Assembly (NCBI GenBank): GCA_965262055.1
Contig: CBDHEI010000002.1
Span: 310,001 to 374,000 of the forward strand
Reading direction: 5' to 3'
DNA length: 64,000 bases
Origin: G958296245 sp965262055
GTDB taxonomy: Bacteria; Chloroflexota; Dehalococcoidia; Lucifugimonadales; G958296245
Every line of letters begins with the position of its first letter. The stretch's first letter is position 1. The translations under genes were made by a program, and so were the position numbers. Positions 1 to 8,180 of this stretch are shown here, piece by piece. A model generated the notes under the pieces. It made no database searches. It had not been told where the DNA came from and saw only the letters and a list, made by a program, of their open reading frames with translations.

Positions 1-1
1 G

Positions 2-1339
2 GGACGGGTCATCCGCAAGGGCTACTCCCAAGAGCTCGACGAGCTGATGGGTTCTACGAGGGGCGCTCAAGCGTACATAGCGGGGCTTCAGAACAAGGAG
101 CGCGAGCGCACCGGGATCAAGACGCTGAAGGTCGGCTACAATAAGGTCTTTGGCTACTATATAGAGGTCAGCAAGTCCTACGTGGATCGGGTCCCTGACG
201 ACTATGTGCGGCGGCAGACCCTCGTCGGTGGCGAGCGGTACATCACGCCGGAGATGAAGGAGTACGAGTCCCGGATACTGAGCGCGCAAGAGAGCATAGC
301 CGAGATGGAAGCTTCCCTGTTCAGGCAGGTCTGCCATGAGGTCGGCTTGGAGGCGCAGCAGATAATCGATACTGCCAGGGCCGTCGCAATGGCCGACGTT
401 CTCGCGGGAATGGCCGAGGCCGCGGAGTCGAACGGCTACGTGAGGCCGGAGTTGAACGACGGAGAAGCGCTTGAGATCGTTCAAGGCAGACATCCCGTCG
501 TGGAGAGGTCGTTGCCTCCCGGGTCCTTCGTTCCCAACGACGCCAGGCTGTCGACCTCCGACGAGCAAGTAGTTATCCTGACGGGGCCGAACATGGCGGG
601 GAAGTCGACCTTTATACGCCAGGTGGCGATCATCACGCTGATGGCCCAGACTGGTAGCTTCGTGCCCGCCGACTCGGCCACGATAGGACTGGTTGACAGG
701 ATATTTACGCGGGTGGGTCTCCAGGACGATCTAGCGGTCGGGCAGTCCACCTTCATGGTGGAGATGGTCGAGACGGCCGCCATACTCAATCACGCGACCC
801 CACGCTCCCTGGTTGTCCTGGATGAGATAGGGCGCGGCACCAGCACTTACGACGGCCTGGCGATCGCCCGCGCCGTCGCCGAGTACGTGCACAGCAACGC
901 CAGGATGGGGTGCAAGACGCTGTTCGCGACCCACTACCACGAGCTCACGGAGCTAGCCGACTTTCTGCCCCGGGCGAGGAACTACAGCGTGGCCGTGTCG
1001 GACAACGGCGCCAGTGTGGTCTTCCTCAGGAGGATCGTGCCCGGGGGCGCCGACAGGAGTTACGGTGTCCACGTCGCCCGGCTTGCGGGGCTCCCGGAGG
1101 CCGTCATCGACCGGGCGTCCGAGGTGCTGGGCCAGCTCGAGAACGGCGCGGACGGGCGTCATCGGAGCGGCCGCCGCCGCGTATCAGGCCCCGCCCCCAA
1201 GCAGCTGCAGCTCATCCCCTCCCACCCGGCCATCGATTCGCTGCTGAAGCTGGATGTCGCTTCCATGACTCCCATGGAGGCGATCAACAGGCTCTTCGAG
1301 CTCCAAGAGCAGGCCAGGGAACCCCGCAGCATGCTTTAG
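2..1339 (+). CDS. mutS: DNA mismatch repair ATPase MutS (5' end outside the window)
   Basis: C-terminal part of MutS, the ATPase that recognises base mismatches and recruits MutL. The frame is open from the first base, so the start lies upstream; 445 codons remain. Visible parts: the lever/clamp region with the conserved KVGYNKVFGYYIEV stretch, Walker A GPNMAGKST (about residue 196 of the fragment), the STFMVEM loop, Walker B LVVLDEIGRGTSTYDG, the ATHYHELT switch and the C-terminal helix-turn-helix (YGVHVARLAGLP). All ATPase motifs are intact, so the gene is probably functional. It reads toward the glycosidase-like gene 78 bases downstream. Recognition is from sequence motifs; family assignment is secure, and the short KQLQLIPSHP-type tail is typical of MutS1 rather than MutS2. 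Confidence 0.97.
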   Translation, partial: GRVIRKGYSQELDELMGSTRGAQAYIAGLQNKERERTGIKTLKVGYNKVFGYYIEVSKSYVDRVPDDYVRRQTLVGGERYITPEMKEYESRILSAQESIAEMEASLFRQVCHEVGLEAQQIIDTARAVAMADVLAGMAEAAESNGYVRPELNDGEALEIVQGRHPVVERSLPPGSFVPNDARLSTSDEQVVILTGPNMAGKSTFIRQVAIITLMAQTGSFVPADSATIGLVDRIFTRVGLQDDLAVGQSTFMVEMVETAAILNHATPRSLVVLDEIGRGTSTYDGLAIARAVAEYVHSNARMGCKTLFATHYHELTELADFLPRARNYSVAVSDNGASVVFLRRIVPGGADRSYGVHVARLAGLPEAVIDRASEVLGQLENGADGRHRSGRRRVSGPAPKQLQLIPSHPAIDSLLKLDVASMTPMEAINRLFELQEQAREPRSML

Positions 1340-1346
1340 CAGGCTC

Positions 1347-1368
1347 ACACCGTGCCGCCGAACGGTGT
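1347..1368 (+). terminator. Hairpin just after mutS, possible weak terminator
   Basis: Seven-base perfect arms, ACACCGT and ACGGTGT, around an eight-base loop begin 8 bases after the mutS stop. There is no following T-run, so termination would be weak or Rho-assisted. Confidence 0.35.
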
Positions 1369-1417
1369 AAGATTCGGCAGCATCGACGCATCTTGAACAG
1401 CCCTCAAGGGGGAGTGA

Positions 1418-3157
1418 ATGGCTACCAAAGAGCTCTATGGCGACACCTGGCTTTCCAGCCAGCCGGTCTACCTGACGGACATGGACAGATGTCAGCCCTG
1501 CGGCGCCCTTTCGCGGGATCCGCAGATCGGCCGCTGGAGGTTGCTCGACTACGAGACCGACACGCTGTCCGGCGTGATGCTTCTGGCAGGGGAGGAGACC
1601 GCCGCTCCCGACGTCACCTACCCGGTGGACGCGTCCGGGTGGCACGCCGTCTCGGTGGGCATGATGCCCCACTACGGGGGGCCGTCCCAGGTGCTCATCA
1701 GAACCAGCGGAAGCGACACTTTCACCACGCTCCGGGCCGCCGAGGAGGAGGGAAGCTCACCTCACGAGATCGAGGCGCAGGAGGTGTTCTGGAGGATAGT
1801 CGACCTGACGGACCAGGACTTGGTCATAGGCCAGGCGCAGTACAGGCTGGCGGAGGGCGGCACGGGGGCTTTAGGGTCCAACGACTCGCAGGTCGTCTAC
1901 ATCAAGCTGGTCCCGCTGGCGGATGAGGAGGCGGCTGCCCTTAAGGCCGACCGCGCCCGCACCGACACGCGCCGGATGTTCGCCCACAACGACGCCCACG
2001 GCGTCCACTATGCCAACCGCCCGACTACCGCAGAGCATATCCGCAGACACATAGAGGGGTACAGAGACACCGACTTCGGGCGTATATGTTGGGAGGCGGG
2101 AGGGGGCGACCTTCTCCAGTACTTCAGCAACATCGGCAGACGGTCTACCTTCGACGGACTGGAAGACTTTGCGCGGCGGGGTTACCGGAAGATAGCCGAG
2201 AGTTGGCGCGCGTTCCGCGACCAGGGCGTGGACCCGTTCCAGGTGGCGCTCGACCACACCCACGAGATAGGGATGGAGTTCCACGCTGGCTACAGGGTCA
2301 CCGGCTTCCACTATCCGCCGCCCTTGGACTACTTCAATTACGGGTCGTCCTTCTTCAAATACCACCCGGAGTTGCGCAGCGTAGCCAAGGACGGGAGCGT
2401 GGGGCCGCGGGTCTCCTTCGCCTACCCTGAGCTGAGGCGGTACCTAATGTCGGTGCTGCGGGAGATAGCGGGGTACGACGTGGACGGCATCAGCTTGCTC
2501 TACAACAGGCGCCCGCCCTTCATGGACTACGAGCCTCCGCTGGTGGAGGGGTTCACGGCCGAGTTCGGCGAGGACCCGCGCCGGCTCGACGACATGGACC
2601 CGCGATGGCTCGCCTTCCGGGCCCGCACCATGACCCAGTTCATGCGCGAAGTGCGCGAGGCGATGGACGACGAAGCGCGAAGGCAGGGCCGGCGGAAGAT
2701 CGAGGTGTCGGCGATAGTGTCGGGGAGGCGGGAAGAGAACGAGCTGTGGGGCCTGGACGTGAAGGCGTGGATAGACGAGGGGCTGGCCGACACGATCATA
2801 CCGTACACTAGCGCGCCCCACCTGCAGAGCGCGGTGCAGTCGTGGACCGACGCTGCCGACCTGGAGCACTTCGTGTCGCTGGCGAAGGGGTCCCAGTGCA
2901 GGCTCGCCGCGAGCATACTGCCCAGGGAGCAAGCCCCGGAGGAGTACAGGCGCATGGCGGGACTCGTCTACGGCGCCGGCGCGGAGGAGGTCTTCTGCTG
3001 GGACTGTGACCCCGGCCGCTCAGACAGCTTCCGCCGGCTCGGCCACAAGGAGGACATAGCCGCGTGGAGCGAGGCCGGCCAGCCGAGCCTTGCCCCTGCC
3101 AGGATGACCATGCGGAAGATAGGCGGCTGGGACCTGTCCTACCAAACGCCGGGCTAG
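1418..3157 (+). CDS. Glycoside-hydrolase-like TIM-barrel protein
   Basis: 579-residue cytoplasmic protein without signal peptide. The N-terminal ~190 residues look like a beta-sandwich; the rest resembles the family-10-like/GHL putative glycosyl hydrolases: a barrel with FHAGYRVTGFHYPP (about 287), AYPELRRYLMSVLREI, a strand end DVDGISLLYNR with acidic and aromatic residues, and IDEGLADTIIPYTS. I infer a carbohydrate-active or carbohydrate-binding role; no catalytic pair can be assigned safely. The start is supported by GGGGGAG 7-12 bases upstream. Its stop overlaps the stop of the converging Gfo/Idh gene: both stops are read from the same CTAG at 3154-3157. The paired dehydrogenase suggests sugar or polyol catabolism. 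Confidence 0.7.
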   Translation: MATKELYGDTWLSSQPVYLTDMDRCQPCGALSRDPQIGRWRLLDYETDTLSGVMLLAGEETAAPDVTYPVDASGWHAVSVGMMPHYGGPSQVLIRTSGSDTFTTLRAAEEEGSSPHEIEAQEVFWRIVDLTDQDLVIGQAQYRLAEGGTGALGSNDSQVVYIKLVPLADEEAAALKADRARTDTRRMFAHNDAHGVHYANRPTTAEHIRRHIEGYRDTDFGRICWEAGGGDLLQYFSNIGRRSTFDGLEDFARRGYRKIAESWRAFRDQGVDPFQVALDHTHEIGMEFHAGYRVTGFHYPPPLDYFNYGSSFFKYHPELRSVAKDGSVGPRVSFAYPELRRYLMSVLREIAGYDVDGISLLYNRRPPFMDYEPPLVEGFTAEFGEDPRRLDDMDPRWLAFRARTMTQFMREVREAMDDEARRQGRRKIEVSAIVSGRREENELWGLDVKAWIDEGLADTIIPYTSAPHLQSAVQSWTDAADLEHFVSLAKGSQCRLAASILPREQAPEEYRRMAGLVYGAGAEEVFCWDCDPGRSDSFRRLGHKEDIAAWSEAGQPSLAPARMTMRKIGGWDLSYQTPG

Positions 3158-4230
3158 CGCCGGGGCGGGCCGGGCTGCTCCGCCTCTATTCCCCAGGGGC
3201 GCGCGTCGATCCGGATGGTGCGGTTGTCCACGGGGATGGACACGCGGGCGCCGCCCAAGGCGCTGGAGGCGTGGATGGCGAAGCCTATCTCAGTGGCCCG
3301 CCGCGTCTCTTCCACGTCGCAGGCTGTGCGGCCTCCCGTGCGTATGGCATTCACGAGGTCGTGGACTATTGCCTCGCCTCTTGGCCAGGACGGGTCGAGC
3401 CTTGGCAGCTCGATTCTTCGCGGCTCATGGGAGAGCTCGTTGGTTCCCTCCCACAGGTAGGCTTCCTCGGCTTCGTTGACGATGGTCATCCTGCCGGCGT
3501 CGCCCAGTACCGTGAACGACCGGCGTCCTCCCTCGCGGACTATCGCCATATTCACGCCGTTGTCGAGGCCCACCCAGCCGCGCCCGTGCGGGTCGCCCTT
3601 CCGCCAGTCCCAGTCCTCCCACTCCGACGGGTCGTCCACGAGTCCGGTCGCCCAGACGGGCTCCGGGTCGCCGGCCATTGCCAGGGCGAGGTCGTAGAAG
3701 TGACAGCCGTGATTGATCAGCTCCGTGACTCCGCCCGCCAGGACCGCCGTTACCTTGCCCACCGCGCCATCCCGTAGCATCCCGAACAGCGTGCCGTACT
3801 GCTCCGACCACCTCTGCTCGGTGCCGAACGCGAAGGGTACGCCCGCGTCCCTGATCGCGCCCAGCATCCGGTCGGCCTCCTCAAGGGTCGCCGTAAGCTG
3901 CTTGTCGCAGACGATGCCCTTGACCCCGGCCTGAACCGCCGCGACGCCTTCGTCGGCGTGGGTGGACTGGTGAGTCGCGATGCACACAATGTCCGGCTGG
4001 ACCTGGTCGAGCATCTTCTGGTAGTCGTCGAACGGCTCGATGTCGCCCCAGGTGTCCTTCCAGCAGTTTCGGAACTGCTCCCGGACCTCGGCCTTCCGGT
4101 CGTAGACGGCCACGGCGGCGGTATCGCTAACCCGGTTGAACCCTGTAGCCCAGTTGTGGCCCCCGGGGTCCTTGGTCAACTGGCGGTGGACGCCTGCGAA
4201 GGCAACTCTTAGCTTCTCGTTGGATGACAT
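3154..4230 (-). CDS. Gfo/Idh/MocA family oxidoreductase
   Basis: 358-residue NAD(P)-dependent oxidoreductase of the glucose-fructose oxidoreductase/inositol dehydrogenase family. The Rossmann region starts at LRVAFAGVH; the strand VCIATHQSTHADEGV is the usual IATP-like element, and VCDKQLTATLEEADRML replaces the family's EKP motif with DKQ, keeping the Lys. The C-terminal half carries INHGCHFYDLALAMAGD, the usual His-x3-Asp pair. The start follows AGGAGG at good spacing. It is last of a minus-strand set (Lrp-type protein, HOT-type dehydrogenase, this gene), 30 bases from its neighbour, so all three probably share the promoter at 5.9 kb. The substrate cannot be read from sequence; a sugar or sugar acid is likely. 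Confidence 0.88.
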   Translation of the reverse strand: MSSNEKLRVAFAGVHRQLTKDPGGHNWATGFNRVSDTAAVAVYDRKAEVREQFRNCWKDTWGDIEPFDDYQKMLDQVQPDIVCIATHQSTHADEGVAAVQAGVKGIVCDKQLTATLEEADRMLGAIRDAGVPFAFGTEQRWSEQYGTLFGMLRDGAVGKVTAVLAGGVTELINHGCHFYDLALAMAGDPEPVWATGLVDDPSEWEDWDWRKGDPHGRGWVGLDNGVNMAIVREGGRRSFTVLGDAGRMTIVNEAEEAYLWEGTNELSHEPRRIELPRLDPSWPRGEAIVHDLVNAIRTGGRTACDVEETRRATEIGFAIHASSALGGARVSIPVDNRTIRIDARPWGIEAEQPGPPRR

Positions 4231-4260
4231 ACGAACCTCCTCGGATGGGCAGCCAGTAGG

Positions 4261-5547
4261 CTACCAGAGAGTCATTGAGGACCTGAACAGGGAGCGCAGC
4301 TCGTCGGCGCCAGTTGGACGAGGCGCTAGCTTGGTGACCCGGTGCTGCGGCAGGGTACCTTCGACAAGGTTCTCGACGTCGTCCGGGCCGTATCCAACGG
4401 CGCCCAGGCCGTTGGGCACGTCGAGCTGACGGAGCAGGGCTACTATCGCGTCGGCCAAGACGTCTCCGGCGTCCTCTGGGCTGGCGTCCGATACGTCCGC
4501 GCCCATCAGCTTAGCCGCGTAGGCGTGGCGCTCGGGGTTGGCGGGGCCTGTGAAGCGGAAGACGGCCGGGGCGTTGAGGGCGACCGACATGCCGTGGGGG
4601 ACTATGGGGAATGCGTCCTGGTACCCGTCCGGCGCGTAGCCGCGCGCCATGCCGGACACTGGGTACGACATCCCGTGGGGCAGGTGGCAGCCGGCGTTGC
4701 CGAAGCCGACGCCGGCGAACGTGGCTGCCAGCAGCATCTGGGAGCGCGCCTCTTCGTCGCCGGGGTCGTGGACCGCTCTTACGATGTTGCGGGAGACCAT
4801 CTCGACCGCGCGCACCGCCCATACGTCGCTGATGGGGTTGGCACCCTGGTACGAGGGGCGCATCGAGGGGTTCTCAGGGGCCTCGCGTTCATGGAAGGGC
4901 ATCGCCGTGTAGGACTCCAGGCCGTGGCAGAGCACGTCGAGACCACTGCAAGCGGCCGCCATCTTGGGGAGCGTCCGGGTATTGTCGGGGTCCACCAGTC
5001 CCATAACCGGGCGCAGCGCCCGATGGGAGATGCCGGTCTTGGCCTTCATTTCTAGCAGGTCGAAGATGGCCACGCCCGTCGTCTCGCTGCCCGTGCCCGC
5101 GGTGGTGGGGACGGCGATCAGCGGGGCAAGCGGACCTGGGACGGGGCGCCCCTCGCCGATGGGCGCGTTGACGTAGGTGAGGAAGTCTGCGGGGTGGGTT
5201 GCGTAGAGGTTCGCGGCCTTGGCGGTGTCGATGCAGGAGCCGCCGCCCACGGCGACGTAGCCGTCGAATCCGCCCCGGGACGCGAAGTCGATGGCCTCCT
5301 TGAACGAGACGTCCGTAGGCTCGATCCGTACGCGGTCGAAGGTCACGGGGTCGATGCCCTCAGCTCGGAGGGCGGAGAGGGTCTTCAGGACTGGGTCGCT
5401 GCGCGCAAGGTTGGGGTCGGTCACGACCATGACGCGGCCCGCGCCCAGCCGCCGCATCTCATGGCCGACCTCCGAGGTTACCCCAGGTCCGAACTTGATG
5501 CTGGAGGTGTCTATGGAGAAGGCAGTCTCACGGTCCATGGGCTTCAC
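4261..5547 (-). CDS. Iron-type alcohol dehydrogenase, hydroxyacid-oxoacid transhydrogenase-like
   Basis: 428-residue member of the iron-containing (group III) alcohol dehydrogenases, closest in pattern to hydroxyacid-oxoacid transhydrogenase (ADHFE1), which couples 4-hydroxybutyrate oxidation to 2-oxoglutarate reduction. Seen: GGGSCIDTAKAANLY (nucleotide binding), AVPTTAGTGSETTGVAIFD, the metal-binding SGLDVLCHGLESYTA and GCHLPHGMSYPVSG histidines, and the lineage-typical FHEREAPENPSMRPSYQGANP insertion. The start is GTG at 5547 after a weak AAGG; ATG at 5538 is an alternative. Between an Lrp-type ligand domain and a Gfo/Idh enzyme it suggests hydroxy-acid metabolism. Assignment to the HOT subgroup is by similarity of motifs only; a plain alcohol dehydrogenase is possible. 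Confidence 0.88.
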   Translation of the reverse strand: MKPMDRETAFSIDTSSIKFGPGVTSEVGHEMRRLGAGRVMVVTDPNLARSDPVLKTLSALRAEGIDPVTFDRVRIEPTDVSFKEAIDFASRGGFDGYVAVGGGSCIDTAKAANLYATHPADFLTYVNAPIGEGRPVPGPLAPLIAVPTTAGTGSETTGVAIFDLLEMKAKTGISHRALRPVMGLVDPDNTRTLPKMAAACSGLDVLCHGLESYTAMPFHEREAPENPSMRPSYQGANPISDVWAVRAVEMVSRNIVRAVHDPGDEEARSQMLLAATFAGVGFGNAGCHLPHGMSYPVSGMARGYAPDGYQDAFPIVPHGMSVALNAPAVFRFTGPANPERHAYAAKLMGADVSDASPEDAGDVLADAIVALLRQLDVPNGLGAVGYGPDDVENLVEGTLPQHRVTKLAPRPTGADELRSLFRSSMTLW

Positions 5548-5622
5548 TGCCTTATCGGAGCAAGTGCGGGTGGCCGCATTTGCATGTTTGCACCTCCGGC
5601 CCCGGGCCGCAAAGCCCGGCGG

Positions 5623-5856
5623 CTAGTTGCCAACCGATAGGCAGGTCACCGTGCGCTCCACACCGTCCAGCGTGTGGATGGCGCTGGTGACCAGATTCCC
5701 TACGGCGTTCAGATCCGGGGCGCTCACCACGGCTATGATGTCGTAGGGGCCGGTGACCGGATCGACGGTGTCTATGCCGTCCATACTCTTCAACCGCGCC
5801 GCCACCGAACGGGACTTGCCAACCGCCGTCTCGATAAGAACGTAGGCCTTGGTCAC
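5623..5856 (-). CDS. Stand-alone Lrp/AsnC ligand-binding (RAM) domain protein
   Basis: 77 residues covering just the RAM (regulation of amino-acid metabolism) domain of Lrp/AsnC regulators, with no helix-turn-helix. Typical elements are AYVLIETAVGKSRSVAARL at the N-terminus, the central VTGPYDIIAVVSAPDLNAVGNLV and the final strand VERTVTCLSV. Such proteins form rings that bind amino acids or similar effectors; here it could sense the substrate of the downstream enzymes. Start is GTG at 5856, eight bases after a strong GGGGAGG site. First gene of the minus-strand cluster and directly downstream of the promoter at 5919-5947. Confidence 0.88.
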   Translation of the reverse strand: MTKAYVLIETAVGKSRSVAARLKSMDGIDTVDPVTGPYDIIAVVSAPDLNAVGNLVTSAIHTLDGVERTVTCLSVGN

Positions 5857-5918
5857 TGCCTTACCTCCCCTGAGCTACGGTCTCAGCCTGCGGGCTATGT
5901 CCTTGGCAGGACAGGGCG

Positions 5919-5947
5919 ATGGTATGTTAGGGCCGTCCGGCTGTCAA
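5919..5947 (-). promoter_or_regulatory. Sigma-70-type promoter for the Lrp-type/HOT/Gfo cluster
   Basis: On the minus strand: TTGACA at 5947-5942, a 17-base spacer, then TACCAT at 5924-5919. It lies about 60 bases upstream of the GTG start at 5856. The -35 box is a perfect match and the -10 box matches 4 of 6. Confidence 0.6.
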
Positions 5948-6064
5948 TTCCCTACCGGGCTGGCAGGCTGGGCGTTTCTCAACACTCGGCGGTAATGGAG
6001 GAACACCGATCGAACGGGAATTGGCTCATCCCTGCTCGTCAAGAGGGGTGAATCTCCCGATATC

Positions 6065-6187
6065 TGTCTCACTCTGTAACATTTTGTCTCATTCAGCTTT
6101 GGCTTGCGAGACAGTGGGGTGACAAGAGTGAGGCAGAATGAGATACAAACAAGACAGAATGAAGACACGAGCTATACAGAATGAGAC
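6065..6187. repeat. Cluster of CAGAATGAGACA-like short repeats, helically phased
   Basis: Five near copies of CAGAATGAGACA: two inverted at 6065-6076 and 6085-6096, and three direct at 6134-6147, 6155-6167 and 6177-6187; a weaker one starts at 6123. Start-to-start steps are 20, 21 and 22 bases, about two DNA turns. This arrangement suggests a multi-site protein-binding region upstream of the Lrp-type cluster promoter, which is about 120 bases away. The remainder of 5948-6432 shows no gene. Confidence 0.5.
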
Positions 6188-6432
6188 ACTGCTTCGAGGG
6201 GCGCACGGGGGCCATCTCGAGGCCACATCCGCAGGCAGGACTGGTCTCAATCCGTCCCTACGCCGTGGGGATGATGGAAACTGGCGGCCGGTCGTGCGGC
6301 CAGTTCCTGGCGTGGGAAAAGCCCTGGCGCGCAGCAGGGTATGCTGTCGTTCATCCATGTGACAAGAATAGCACTGGTGTTCGTGCCATGTCAAATTGAA
6401 GGGGGAGGCTGGACGCGGGATTCAGCAGCCTG

Positions 6433-8103
6433 CTACATGCGCTCAGGGGCGTTCATGAGCATAAGGTCCAGGCACCGGGCCAGCACGGTGCGGGCGGCCG
6501 CTACCAGCTTGAGGCGGGCCTTCGATACGGGCAGGTCCTCCGGGGCGCTGGAGACGACGCGGCAGCTGTCGTTGAACCGGTGGTATAGGGTGGCTAGCTC
6601 CAGGGAGTAGGAGGTCAGGTAGTGGGGAGAGAGGTTGGCGGCCATAGTCTCTATCAGCTCCGGTAGCTGGAGCATCTTCCTCAGCAGGTCCAGTTCCGCC
6701 TCGTGCGTCAGCAGCAGCACGTCCCCGTCGCGGTGGTTGATGCCACGCTCCCTGGCAAGCTTCTGGATGCCGCATATGCGGGCATGTGCGTACTGTATGT
6801 AGTACACGGGGTTTTCCCTGGACTGCTGCGCCGCCAGGTCCAGGTCGAACTCCATCTGGCTGTCGGGCGAGCGAGTCAGGAAGAAGAAGCGGCAGGCGTC
6901 CGGGCCGACCTCGTCCACGAGCTCCTTCAGCGTCACGAACTCTCCGGCGCGTGTGGCCAGCCGGACCGTCTCGCCGCCGCGTCTGAGGGTGACAAGCTGG
7001 TAGAGCAGCAGGTCGAGGCGGTCCTGACCCAGGCCCAACGCGGTCATCATGGCCTTCATGAAGGGCACGTTGCCCTGGTGGTCAGCCCCCCAAATGTCTA
7101 TGACGCGGTCGAAGCCGCGCGTCTCCAGCTTGTTGTAGTGGTATGCGACGTCCGAGGCGAAGTAGGTAGGCGCCTTGTTGCTGCGGATGAAGACCTTGTC
7201 CTTCTCGTCCCCCAGCAGGGTAGACATGAACCAGACGGCCCCGTCACGCTCGGCCAGGTACCCGGACTCTTCCAGCAGCCGGTATACCTTGTCGAACAGG
7301 CCGCCGGTGTAGAGGCTCCGCTCGTTGAACCATACGTCGTACTCGACGCGAAGCTCCCGGAGGTCGTCTCTTATCAGGTCGACCATCTTGCGCAGCCCGA
7401 CCGCGCCAATCGCCGCGACCGCTTGGTCTTCCGGCATGGACGCGAAGCGGTCCCCCTCCTCCTCCGCGATCTCGCGGGCGAAGTCCACGAGGTAATCACC
7501 GCGGTATCCGCCCTCCGGCAGCTCGGCGTCCCTGCCAAGCGCCTGGAGGTAGCGGGCATGGAGGCTCCTGTAGAAGAGGGCCATCTGGTTGCCGCCGTCG
7601 TTGACGTAGTACTCGCGCTCTACCTCGTAGCCGGCGGCCTCCAGCACGTTGGCCAGGGCGCTTCCGAAGACGGCGCCCCTGGCGTGCCCGACGTGAATGG
7701 GGCCGTTGGGGTTGACGCTCACGAACTCAACCTGGACCCTCCGCCCCGCACCAGCGCTGGAGTTGCCGAACGAAGGCCCCGTGTCGAGGAGCGTCTCGAC
7801 CTGTCGGGCCAGCCAAGCTGGGCTCAACGTGAAATTGATGAAGCCCGGCCTGGCTACGTCCACGCTTCCCACAGCCTCATCCTGGGGTATCTCCGCGGCG
7901 ATGAGCCCGGCGATGTCCATGGGGTTCTTGCGCATGGGCCGGGCGAGCTTCATGGCGAGGCTGGACGAGTAGTCGCCGTGTCCACGACCCTGCGGGCGCT
8001 CGATGAGAGGCTCCGGGACGTCGACGTTGTGGAGCAACCCCTTGGTCTGCGTCTCGGCGATGGCGGTCTTCAGCGCTGTTTCTATTCGTTGGTGTGCGTA
8101 CAC
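6433..8103 (-). CDS. argS: Arginyl-tRNA synthetase
   Basis: Class I aminoacyl-tRNA synthetase charging tRNA-Arg. The chosen start is GTG at 8103 (protein begins VYAHQRIETALK), with an AAAGGGG ribosome site about 10 bases upstream. This gives 556 residues, the usual ArgRS length. The open frame runs further upstream, but only through the neighbouring gene. Motifs: N-terminal additional domain with GRGHGDYSSSLAMKLAR, the HIGH-type PNGPIHVGHARG (about residue 125), catalytic-core WGADHQGNVPFMKA, a degenerate KMSKS region as usual for ArgRS, and a C-terminal DALR anticodon-binding domain (NPVYYIQYAHARICGI and following helices). Last gene of the selD-lipoprotein-argS string. Confidence 0.97.
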   Translation of the reverse strand: MYAHQRIETALKTAIAETQTKGLLHNVDVPEPLIERPQGRGHGDYSSSLAMKLARPMRKNPMDIAGLIAAEIPQDEAVGSVDVARPGFINFTLSPAWLARQVETLLDTGPSFGNSSAGAGRRVQVEFVSVNPNGPIHVGHARGAVFGSALANVLEAAGYEVEREYYVNDGGNQMALFYRSLHARYLQALGRDAELPEGGYRGDYLVDFAREIAEEEGDRFASMPEDQAVAAIGAVGLRKMVDLIRDDLRELRVEYDVWFNERSLYTGGLFDKVYRLLEESGYLAERDGAVWFMSTLLGDEKDKVFIRSNKAPTYFASDVAYHYNKLETRGFDRVIDIWGADHQGNVPFMKAMMTALGLGQDRLDLLLYQLVTLRRGGETVRLATRAGEFVTLKELVDEVGPDACRFFFLTRSPDSQMEFDLDLAAQQSRENPVYYIQYAHARICGIQKLARERGINHRDGDVLLLTHEAELDLLRKMLQLPELIETMAANLSPHYLTSYSLELATLYHRFNDSCRVVSSAPEDLPVSKARLKLVAAARTVLARCLDLMLMNAPERM

Positions 8104-8180
8104 CCGGCAGGCCCCTTTCGTCGGTACCTCAAAGAGAAAATAGCAGACCCCAGGCGGCGGCGCCAGACTCGTCTTGGGGA

